Source of the DNA: Sphingomonas sp. BAUL-RG-20F-R05-02 | Lineage (GTDB): Bacteria > Pseudomonadota > Alphaproteobacteria > Sphingomonadales > Sphingomonadaceae | Reading direction: 5' to 3' | NCBI RefSeq assembly: GCF_022662305.1 | Contig: NZ_JAKNQH010000004.1 | Coordinates: 186,001 to 250,000, forward strand | Length of the DNA: 64,000 nucleotides | Shown here: positions 57,126 to 64,000 of the stretch, piece after piece | How positions within the stretch are numbered: the first letter of the stretch is position 1 | Layout of the letters: each line of letters starts with the position of its first letter | Made by a program: the position numbers and the translations under genes | The notes under the pieces: model-generated | Told to the model about the DNA's origin: nothing | The model's input: the letters and a program-made list of their open reading frames with translations, nothing else | The model's database searches: none

Positions 57126-58406
57126 ATGAAGATCTCGACGACCTTCATCCCGGTGTTTCTCTTCATTCTGCTATTGTTCTCGGGCGTGACCTGGTCGCTC
57201 GTCGACTCCCAGCAGATGGTGGATACCGGCGGCGCTGCCGCGATCAACGTGTTCAACGGAAAGGCCGGCCTGATCGCGGGGCTGGTGCTGGTCTCCCTCT
57301 ACCTCGCATACCTGCGCCATCCGATCCGCGCGATGGGTGCGCCGCTCGCGTTGTTCTGCGTGCTTGCCGCCGCTTCCGCGGCTTGGGCCAGCAATCCTGG
57401 CACGACCTTGTTCGCGCTCGCCAACCTGTTGCTGTTGCTCGCCACCGTCATCATTGCGCATAAGCTGCTCGGCTTTACGAAGATGGTGCGGCTGGTGTGG
57501 CTGCTCAGCACCGTGATGATCCTGATCTCGGTCGCGCTCGCCCTGATCGGCGATCGGCATGCCCTGATGGGCGGGCTTCATAGCGGCCGTTGGCGCGGCA
57601 TCTTCGCGCACAAGAATGCGTTCGGGCAGTTCCTTGCGGTCAACGTGCTGATCAGCGCCTTTGGTCGACCAAGCCTGAAATTTTCTGGCCTGACCGTCTA
57701 TTCGGTGGTGCTGATCGACGTGGTTGCGTTGGTGATGGCCAATTCCGCTACGGCAGACATTGGCGTTGCCGCAGGCGTGACCGGCGGTATCGCGCTGTTG
57801 CCGATCCCCAATCGTGCACTGCGCAACCTGTGGCGCTATGGAGCGATCGCGGTGGCTTGCCTGCTGGGCGCTGTGCTGCTGCTGCAACCCGAAATCGTCA
57901 ACAACGCCGTCGGTCGCGATCCAACGATGAGCAGCCGTGGCGACCTATGGCAGGCGGCGATGCCGACCACATTCCAGCGCACGCTCGGCAGCGGTTACGG
58001 TACCGGCGGCGGATCGCAGGTATCGATCGAATTGCAGAAGCGGATGAACCGCACGACAGCGCTCAGCGTGCAGAGCGGCTTTATCAACACAGCACTAGAA
58101 CTTGGCTGGATCGCAGTGCTCTTTTACGTCGTGTGGGCGGGCGCTGCGGTCGTCTCGGCGCTGCTCGATCGTAACGCCGCGCCGACGCAGACGCTGCTCA
58201 TCGCGCTGCTCGCGTTGCACATGATCGAGAGCGTTTCCGAGGTGAACGGCTGTTTCGCTGCGAGCTGGCTGCTGCTCGTCGTGATGGTGCCTATGGTCGA
58301 GGTGCGGCTTGCCGGCACGCCGCGCTTTGGGCTGACGCGGCGACGCTATACGTCCATCGCGCCGGCCAATGCGCGGCCGGCCCCTAGCGCCGAACTTCCC
58401 GCCTAA
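57126..58406 (+). CDS. O-antigen ligase / polymerase family membrane protein
   Basis: A 426-aa protein from ATG 57126 with about ten to eleven transmembrane helices. The Wzy/WaaL signature is visible in WRGIFAHKNAFGQFLAVNVLI, followed by a large periplasmic loop (SSRGDLWQAAMPTTFQRTLGSGYGTGGGSQ) carrying the conserved Arg/Trp and Gly-rich parts. It probably polymerises or ligates the polysaccharide made by the divergent cluster. The 285-bp gap before it holds both promoters; nothing else is recognised there. Confidence 0.88.
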   Translation: MKISTTFIPVFLFILLLFSGVTWSLVDSQQMVDTGGAAAINVFNGKAGLIAGLVLVSLYLAYLRHPIRAMGAPLALFCVLAAASAAWASNPGTTLFALANLLLLLATVIIAHKLLGFTKMVRLVWLLSTVMILISVALALIGDRHALMGGLHSGRWRGIFAHKNAFGQFLAVNVLISAFGRPSLKFSGLTVYSVVLIDVVALVMANSATADIGVAAGVTGGIALLPIPNRALRNLWRYGAIAVACLLGAVLLLQPEIVNNAVGRDPTMSSRGDLWQAAMPTTFQRTLGSGYGTGGGSQVSIELQKRMNRTTALSVQSGFINTALELGWIAVLFYVVWAGAAVVSALLDRNAAPTQTLLIALLALHMIESVSEVNGCFAASWLLLVVMVPMVEVRLAGTPRFGLTRRRYTSIAPANARPAPSAELPA

Positions 58407-58428
58407 ACGGACCGCCCGGCGCGGCGGC

Positions 58429-60291
58429 TCACCCCACCAACGCCTCGCACTGATCGAGCGTATCCTTGAAGCTGGCGACGATTGCCTGATACGGCGTGCT
58501 ACTCGCCATATCGAGGCCGGCGCGCTTGAGGATATCGACCGGATAGTCCGATCCGCCCGACTTCAGCACTGTCAGGTACGTGTCGCGCTCCTTGGCACCG
58601 CCGTTGAGGATCGACCGCGCGAAGTACGACGCCGCCGAGATCGAGGTGGCATACTGATAGACGTAGAAGCTGGTGTAGAAATGCGGAATGTACGCCCATT
58701 CGGAGCCGTATGTGTCCGAAATCGCCACCTTCGGCCCGTGATAACGGCGCAGCAGATCGAGGTAGAGCTTGGTCAGTGTCGCGCCAGACAGGCCTTCGCC
58801 CGCCTCGGCCTTGTCGTGGACCATCAGCTCGAACTCACCGAACATCGCCTGCCGGTAGAAGGTGCCGCGGATCGATTCGAGCTGTTGGCCGAGGTAGAAC
58901 AGCTTCTCCGCCTTGGTCTTGGCGTGTTCGACCATGTACGCGGCGAGCAGCGCCTCGTTGCAGGTCGACGCGATCTCGGCGAGGAAGATCGGGTAGTTGG
59001 TCTTCTCGTACACGTTGTTCTTGTTGGCGAGCAACGTGTGCATCGCATGGCCCCATTCGTGTGCGTAGGTGGTCATCCCCTCGTAATTCTCGCCGAGGTT
59101 GAGCAGCAGGTACGGGTGCACGTCGAACGCAGCCCCGGGGTTCATGTACGCACCGGATTTCTTGCCGGGGCGGGGCAGCGGGTCCATCCACTTCTTCGCG
59201 GTGGCATCGGCGAAGATCGCGCCATATTCCGGGCCGAGCGGCTTCAGCGCCTCGATCACGGTGGTGCGCATCTCGGGCACGGTCACCTTTCGGTCGAGCT
59301 GCACGAGCGGCGGGTAGATATCGTAATAGGCCATGTCGGGCAGCTTGAGCAGGCGGCGGCGCAGTTCGAAATAGCGGTGCAGTTGCGGCAGGCCGGCGTT
59401 GGTCTCGCGCACCAGCGACCGGTACACCGCCTCGGGGACGTTGCCGCCCGATAGTGCCATCGCCAACGACGTCGGATATTTCCGCGCCTTCTTTGCGAAG
59501 ATATCGGCCTTGACGTGGCTGAGATACGCCGCGCCCAGCGACGATTGGAAACGGCCATATTCCGCCCAGAAGGTGTCGAATACCAGCTTGCGATCTGCGC
59601 GGACGGGCGCGTCACGGTTGAGCGTATAGGCCTGATCGTCGAGCCGAACCGTCTTGCCGGTGGACAGCGTCACGCTCGGCCAGGGAATGTCCGACGCGAC
59701 GAGCTGTTCGCGAATGTCGCTGGGGCCGCTGAACGGCGCGGAGGTGCCGGCGAGCAGCACCTCGCCCTCGGGCGACAGCGTGTGCGCCTCCTGCCGCAAC
59801 ACATCGGCGAGCTGGAAATCAAAATGCGTCTTGAGCGTCTGATTAACGGCGATGAAGCGGTCGATCTTCGCCTTGCCGACCGTCAACAGTTCCGGCGCCA
59901 CCCACGAGGTCGCTTCGCCGAACGCCGTGTAAAGGTCGGTGGCAAGCGCCTCCTTCTCCTGATTGGCGGAGTTGCGCAGATCGGCATCGGCCTTCAGGCT
60001 GGCATAGGTGTAGATGCGCGAGATCGTGCGGTCGAGCGCGGTCTGCGCCGACAGTGCCTTGGCCAGCGCATCGGCACTGGTGCCGAGCGTGCCCTTGTAT
60101 TTCGCGAAGCCCGGCAGATCGGCGAGCGCCTGCTTGCGCGCCGCATCCCAGGCGGCATCGCTCGGGTAAAGATCGCTCAGATCCCATGCCACTCCACCGG
60201 CGGCCGACGTTTGCGCGAAGGCGGGCATAGTGGCCGCAAGCGTGGCTAGGCTGGCTGCGGCGATCGCCTCGCGGCGGGACAGGTCTGACAT
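58429..60291 (-). CDS. pepF: Oligoendopeptidase F, M3 family
   Basis: A 620-aa zinc metallopeptidase that cuts short peptides. The HExxH motif is in YAHEWGHAMHTLL, and the third ligand region follows in FLAEIASTCNEALL (Glu). The N-terminus has a Tat-like signal (SRREAIAAASLATLAATMPAFA), so this one is exported, unlike most cytosolic PepF. The length is typical. It is divergent from the next gene across a 162-bp gap. Confidence 0.9.
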   Translation of the reverse strand: MSDLSRREAIAAASLATLAATMPAFAQTSAAGGVAWDLSDLYPSDAAWDAARKQALADLPGFAKYKGTLGTSADALAKALSAQTALDRTISRIYTYASLKADADLRNSANQEKEALATDLYTAFGEATSWVAPELLTVGKAKIDRFIAVNQTLKTHFDFQLADVLRQEAHTLSPEGEVLLAGTSAPFSGPSDIREQLVASDIPWPSVTLSTGKTVRLDDQAYTLNRDAPVRADRKLVFDTFWAEYGRFQSSLGAAYLSHVKADIFAKKARKYPTSLAMALSGGNVPEAVYRSLVRETNAGLPQLHRYFELRRRLLKLPDMAYYDIYPPLVQLDRKVTVPEMRTTVIEALKPLGPEYGAIFADATAKKWMDPLPRPGKKSGAYMNPGAAFDVHPYLLLNLGENYEGMTTYAHEWGHAMHTLLANKNNVYEKTNYPIFLAEIASTCNEALLAAYMVEHAKTKAEKLFYLGQQLESIRGTFYRQAMFGEFELMVHDKAEAGEGLSGATLTKLYLDLLRRYHGPKVAISDTYGSEWAYIPHFYTSFYVYQYATSISAASYFARSILNGGAKERDTYLTVLKSGGSDYPVDILKRAGLDMASSTPYQAIVASFKDTLDQCEALVG

Positions 60292-60453
60292 GATGCGCTC
60301 CGAACTCGAGAATGGCGTGGTGATGCCAAAGCCGGCGCGGCTTGGCTAGGCGGTCCGCCAATCGGCAAGGATGACGTATTTTTCATTTCGTAGCTGTAAC
60401 ATGTCTGGCGGATGTGCGTTCGGTCCGCGGTACTAATCGGAGGAACATCGACC

Positions 60454-60981
60454 ATGCGCATCCTGCTTAGCCTCGCCGCCGCTGGCCTGCTGCTGTCGCC
60501 GGTCACTGCCGCGACCGCTCAGCAACAGGGTGGCGGGATCGGCCAAGTCGTCACCCAACCGCTGCGGGACACGCGCCTACGCGACCAGAAGATCCCGCCG
60601 GTGCTGCAACGCGCCGCGTCCGCGCCGTATTCCTCGACCGGAACCGGCACCTGCCCCGAAATCGCCGCGCAGGTTCGTGATCTGAACCGCGCGCTCGGTG
60701 CCGATGTGGACACGCCGGCGCGGCAGAAAGGCGAAGGCTCGGCGATTGCGGCGGCAGGCGCGCGTGCGGTCGTCGGCACGCTTATCCCCGGGCTTGGCCT
60801 GGTGCGTGTTCTTACCGGCGCGGACAAAGCGCAGCGTCGTGCAGAAGCGGCGGTTTATGCAGGTTCGGTGCGGCGGGGCTTTCTGAAGGGGATTGGCCTC
60901 GCCAAGCGGTGCGCAGGCGGTGCCGCGCCGACCGCAAGCTCGCTTGCCGAGCGACCGGAATTGCTGGACGCGGACAAATAG
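60454..60981 (+). CDS. Secreted hypothetical protein (175 aa)
   Basis: Start at ATG 60454 after CGGAGGA. A signal peptide is clear (MRILLSLAAAGLLLSPVTAATA). The mature part is polar with one Cys near CPEIAAQVRDLNRALG and a hydrophobic Gly-rich segment (AAGARAVVGTLIPGLGLVRVLTG) that may associate with the membrane, then another Cys at the end of GFLKGIGLAKRC. No domain is recognised. Confidence 0.78.
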   Translation: MRILLSLAAAGLLLSPVTAATAQQQGGGIGQVVTQPLRDTRLRDQKIPPVLQRAASAPYSSTGTGTCPEIAAQVRDLNRALGADVDTPARQKGEGSAIAAAGARAVVGTLIPGLGLVRVLTGADKAQRRAEAAVYAGSVRRGFLKGIGLAKRCAGGAAPTASSLAERPELLDADK

Positions 60982-61014
60982 CCGGGGTGGCGCGGTGCCA
61001 CCCCGGCGTTGCCG

Positions 61015-62010
61015 TCACCGTTCGCTGTCGAGCATTGCCATCAGCGGCTTGGGGTAGCGGTCGCCCGAGGCGGCGTCGCGCGGCACCGCCGCCTCGATCG
61101 CGGCAAGATCGTCGGCGCTGAACGCCACATCCGCCGCGCCGAGTGCCTCGGACAGCCGCGTTCGGGTGCGGGCGCCGATCAGTGGCACGATGTCGGCGCC
61201 CTGCGCCGCGACCCACGCGATCGCCGCCTGCGCCGTAGTGATGCCGCGCCCCTGTGCGACCTTCGCCAGCGCGTCGACGAGCGCGAGATTGCGATCGACA
61301 TGCTCCGCCTGAAAACGCGGGCTGTGGCTGCGGAAATCGTCGGCAGCCGCGACCGTACCCGGCTTCCAGTGGCCGCCGATCAACCCGCGCGACAGTACGC
61401 CATATGCCGTCATGCTGATGCCGAGTTCGCGCAGCACCGGCAGGATCGTGTCCTCCACGCCGCGTGAGACCAGCGAGTACTCGATCTGGAGGTCGCAGAT
61501 CGGATGCGTGGCGGCGGCACGACGCAGTGTTTCGACGCCGACTTCGGACAGGCCGACGTGGCGGACGTAACCAGCCTGCACCATTTCCCCGATCGCGCCG
61601 ACCGTATCCTCGATCGGCACGTCCGGATCGAGCCGACCGGGCCGGTAAATGTCGATATGGTCGACGCCAAGCCGCTGCAACGTGTAGGCAAGCGCGGTTT
61701 TCACCGCCGCAGGCCGACCGTCAAAGCCGAGCCAACTGCCGTCGGGCGCGCGCAGGGCGCCGAACTTGACGCTGAGCTGTACCGTATCGCGATCGCGACC
61801 GTGCAGCGCCTCGGCGATCAGCAGTTCGTTGTGGCCCATGCCGTAGAAGTCGCCAGTGTCGATCAGCGTGATGCCGGCGTCGAGTGCGGCGTGGATGGTG
61901 GCGATACTCTCGTCGCGATCTGACGGGCCGTAGCTGCCCGACATGCCCATCGCGCCGAGGCCGAACGCCGACGTGCGCGGGCCGGCTTTGCCGAGGTTGG
62001 TAATCTGCAT
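61015..62010 (-). CDS. Aldo/keto reductase
   Basis: A 331-aa NADPH-dependent oxidoreductase. ATG 62010 is used because AAGGAG lies upstream and the family N-terminus QITNLGKAGPRTSAFGLGAMGMSG follows. The catalytic Asp and Tyr are in LIDTGDFYGMGHNE, the Lys in QLSVKFG. YTLQRLGVDHIDIY and GLSEVGVETLRRA are further blocks, and VPLIGARTRTRLSEALGA binds cofactor. It is divergent from a LysR regulator, the probable controller. Confidence 0.9.
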   Translation of the reverse strand: MQITNLGKAGPRTSAFGLGAMGMSGSYGPSDRDESIATIHAALDAGITLIDTGDFYGMGHNELLIAEALHGRDRDTVQLSVKFGALRAPDGSWLGFDGRPAAVKTALAYTLQRLGVDHIDIYRPGRLDPDVPIEDTVGAIGEMVQAGYVRHVGLSEVGVETLRRAAATHPICDLQIEYSLVSRGVEDTILPVLRELGISMTAYGVLSRGLIGGHWKPGTVAAADDFRSHSPRFQAEHVDRNLALVDALAKVAQGRGITTAQAAIAWVAAQGADIVPLIGARTRTRLSEALGAADVAFSADDLAAIEAAVPRDAASGDRYPKPLMAMLDSER

Positions 62011-62107
62011 GGGACGTGCTCCTTTGCTGTGGCGGCAGCTATCTAGGAGCTGCAGGATTGTGCGATAATCCGGTTCAGCTCGAACAACATGTACGGATTT
62101 CAGAACA

Positions 62108-63010
62108 ATGGTGGATGCCGACCTGACCGATCTCGCCGCCTTCGCTGCGGTCGCCGAACAGCGCAGCTTCCGCCGCGCCGCCAACCTGCGCAACGGCTCG
62201 GCATCCACCTTCAGCACCAGCGTGCGGCGGCTGGAGGAGCGGCTCGGCGTGCGGTTGCTCCACCGCACTACCCGCAGCGTCACACTCACAGAGGCGGGTG
62301 AGGAACTGTTCGCCTCGCTTCGCCCCGCGCTCGCCGAGATCGGGCGCGCACTTGATGTCGTTGGTGGTTCCGTCGACGCGCCACGGGGGACCTTGCGGCT
62401 GAACGTGCCGGTCGGCGTGTCGGAGTTGATCCTGCCGGCGCTGTTGGCGCGCTTTGCGATGCGTTACCCGGAGATTCGCGTCGATGTGACGGCGGATGAC
62501 AGCTTCGTCGATATCCTCGCCGGCGGCTTTGATGCCGGCATTCGCTATGACGAGCGGCTGGAGCAGGACATGATCGCGGTCCCGATCGGGCCGCGCCACG
62601 ATCGCTACGTAACGGTCGCATCTCCGGACTATCTTGCGCGTCACGGCGTGCCCAAGCATCCGCACGACCTGTTGCGTCACCGCGCGGTGCGGCATCGCTT
62701 CGCCAGCGGCCGAATGGGCGAGTGGGAGTATGAGAAGGACGGGGAAACGATCATCGTCTCGCCACCCGCGCATTTCGTGACCAATCGCATGCCGCTTCTG
62801 CTGGCGGCGGTGGAGGCGGGGGTCGGGCTGTTCGGCGGGTTCGAGGCGTATGTCGCGCCGGGGATAGCGCGCGGAACAATGGTGGAGGTGCTGGCGGACT
62901 GGTCGACGCGTTTCTCCGGTCCGTTCCTGTACTTCGCTGGCCGGCGGTTGATGCCGGTGCCGCTAAGGGCATTCGTCAACTTTTTGCGGGAGGAAGCAAG
63001 CCACAGCTAG
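62108..63010 (+). CDS. LysR family transcriptional regulator
   Basis: A 300-aa regulator. The N-terminal winged HTH is standard: DLAAFAAVAEQRSFRRAANLRNGSASTFSTSVRRLEERLGVRLLHRTTRSVTLTEAG. The effector domain begins near residue 90 (GTLRLNVPVGVSELILPALL) and resembles the CrgA-like group. It is divergent from the aldo/keto reductase with 97 bp between them, the usual arrangement for control of the neighbour. Confidence 0.92.
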   Translation: MVDADLTDLAAFAAVAEQRSFRRAANLRNGSASTFSTSVRRLEERLGVRLLHRTTRSVTLTEAGEELFASLRPALAEIGRALDVVGGSVDAPRGTLRLNVPVGVSELILPALLARFAMRYPEIRVDVTADDSFVDILAGGFDAGIRYDERLEQDMIAVPIGPRHDRYVTVASPDYLARHGVPKHPHDLLRHRAVRHRFASGRMGEWEYEKDGETIIVSPPAHFVTNRMPLLLAAVEAGVGLFGGFEAYVAPGIARGTMVEVLADWSTRFSGPFLYFAGRRLMPVPLRAFVNFLREEASHS

Positions 63011-63028
63011 CAAAGCTCTGCATATCTG

Positions 63029-63052
63029 ATAACGTGCTATATAACAGGTTAT
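63029..63052. promoter_or_regulatory. Possible autoregulatory operator of the MarR-GNAT gene
   Basis: ATAAC (63029-63033) and GTTAT (63048-63052) form an inverted repeat around an AT-rich centre (CTATATAA) that could be a -10 box, just before the ribosome site. MarR proteins often bind such sites at their own promoters. The repeat is short. Confidence 0.35.
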
Positions 63053-63062
63053 GGAGAACGAT

Positions 63063-64000
63063 ATGTCGCGTGATGTGCTGGCGGATTTCGGCGCTGTATT
63101 CCTGAGCAGCCGGCTCAAACGCCTTGCCGAACGGATGCAGGGGGAGGCCGCCACCGTGTTGCGGAACGCCGGCGTGCCGATCCAGCCAGGCCAGATGCCA
63201 TTGCTAGCCGCATTGGATCGCTACGGGCCGCTCACCATCAGCGAAGCGGTGGAGGCGCTTGGCGTCAGTCAGCCAGCCGTTACCCGCACCGTGACGGCGC
63301 TGGTCGCGCTCGACCTCGTCGCACTCACGCGCGATCACAAGGACCAGCGCCAGAAGACGATCACGCTGACGGCGGCAGGCACGGCTCTCGCCGATCATGC
63401 CCGCGTCGCGCTCTGGCCGCAGGTCGGCGCGGCGGCGGTGGAACTGTGCGAGGGACTTGCCGGTCCATTGCTCGATCAGATCGCCACGCTCGAACGGCGG
63501 CTTGCCGAGCAACCGCTCGACATGCGTGTCGCCGCCATGCTGGCGCGTTCCGCTCCGCCACTCGTGTTGCGCGAGTTTACCGACGATCTCGCACCCCTCT
63601 TCCACGACATCAACGCCGAGTGGATCAGGACGATGTTCGCCCTAGAGGATACCGATCGCGACGTTCTCCAGAATCCGCGCGAGCGCATCATCACGCCCGG
63701 TGGTGCAATCCTGTTCGTCGAGGCGCCGGGCGTCGGGATCGTCGGCACTTGCGCGTTGCAGAAGACCGCAGAGCGCCAGTTCGAGCTTACCAAGATGGGT
63801 GTCAGCGCGGCGGCGCGTGGGCGCAAGGCGGGCGAGTTCCTGCTCACCGCGATGATCGCGCGGGCGCGGAACATGGGGGCGGAGACGCTTTACCTGCTTA
63901 CCAGCCGCAAGTGCGCCGCCGCGATCCACCTCTATGAGAAACTGGGCTTCGAGCATGACGCCGACATCATGGCACGGTTCGGGGCGCGCTATGCGCGGTG
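63063..64000 (+). CDS. MarR-type HTH / GNAT acetyltransferase fusion (partial)
   Basis: The frame is open from ATG 63063 (GGAG six bases upstream) to the window end. Residues about 1-145 are a MarR-type winged helix (SRLKRLAERMQGEAATVLRNAG, ISEAVEALGVSQPAVTRTVTAL, RDHKDQRQKTITLTAAG). From about 195 a GNAT domain follows with TKMGVSAAARGRKAGEFLL (acetyl-CoA loop) and AAIHLYEKLGFEHDAD. The C-terminal end is missing. The two-domain fusion is a known family; its targets are unknown. Confidence 0.88.
   Translation, partial: MSRDVLADFGAVFLSSRLKRLAERMQGEAATVLRNAGVPIQPGQMPLLAALDRYGPLTISEAVEALGVSQPAVTRTVTALVALDLVALTRDHKDQRQKTITLTAAGTALADHARVALWPQVGAAAVELCEGLAGPLLDQIATLERRLAEQPLDMRVAAMLARSAPPLVLREFTDDLAPLFHDINAEWIRTMFALEDTDRDVLQNPRERIITPGGAILFVEAPGVGIVGTCALQKTAERQFELTKMGVSAAARGRKAGEFLLTAMIARARNMGAETLYLLTSRKCAAAIHLYEKLGFEHDADIMARFGARYAR

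Noticed and set aside
58369..59454. A 361-codon + strand frame inside pepF
   Set aside because: The - strand encodes PepF with the HEWGH zinc motif; the + frame has no ribosome site or domain.
1..64000. CRISPR arrays, insertion sequences, rRNA genes
   Set aside because: No regularly spaced repeats, transposase motifs or rRNA sequences were found in the window.

Overview
The window is high-GC DNA from an alphaproteobacterium, most likely Sphingomonas or a close sphingomonad. This rests on protein character and gene order (tspO, ubiK, ybjN, proC; the sphingomonad-type glutamate-cysteine ligase; a polysaccharide assembly cluster) and not on any rRNA. It holds a chromosomal left flank (1-5508), one complete temperate-phage genome of about 43.6 kb (5509-49081), and a chromosomal right flank (49082-64000).

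Left flank: the tail of a TlyA-like protein, tspO, a ubiK homologue, a YbjN-family gene and proC on the + strand, then the methionine-salvage operon mtnB-mtnD-mtnC-mtnA on the - strand.

Prophage: its ends can be read directly. An 11-bp direct repeat, GGAGCGGGTAA, lies at 5509-5519 and 49071-49081, and the right copy is the 3' end of a tRNA-Gly(TCC) gene. Joining the two phage ends recreates a 10-bp inverted repeat (CGGGGTAACG/CGTTACCCCG) centred on the repeat, as expected of a serine-integrase attP. The leftward operon (9062 to 5533) ends in a large serine recombinase. An S24-type repressor (9139-9870) lies between two clusters of matching 16-bp operators, one at the leftward and one at the rightward promoter. 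Rightward come Cro/CII-like regulators, small zinc-finger proteins, a P4-type primase-helicase, HNH plus terminase, an HK97-type head module, and a siphovirus tail module with gene-transfer-agent-like tail chaperones and a 1224-aa tape measure carrying an M15 peptidase-like domain. Tail-tip proteins, a GH5-bearing tail protein, a lysis cassette (membrane proteins, GH108 endolysin, nested Rz/Rz1) and cargo follow.

The most unusual content is a polysaccharide-directed set in the late and cargo region: a tail protein with a C-terminal GH5 domain, a 1106-aa GH30-like protein, an acyltransferase-3 membrane enzyme and a second, secreted GH5 sharing the same domain signature. Together they look like a kit for cutting and modifying the capsule or exopolysaccharide of the host. 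Beside attR lies an AT-richer accessory locus: a 261-aa protein with a HEPN-like R-x4-H motif and a small HTH protein with operator-like repeats, a candidate phage-borne defence or immunity gene.

Right flank: tRNA-Gly, a hypothetical gene, an ICMT-like methyltransferase, a broken NADPH-dependent FMN reductase, gshA, a polysaccharide cluster (GT4 glycosyltransferase, flippase, GH99/WbsX-like protein, divergent O-antigen ligase/polymerase), pepF, a small secreted protein, an aldo/keto reductase with a divergent LysR regulator, and the start of a MarR-GNAT fusion gene. Before integration, tRNA-Gly lay about 24 bp upstream of mtnB on the same strand, so the prophage has cut the methionine-salvage operon from its original upstream DNA.
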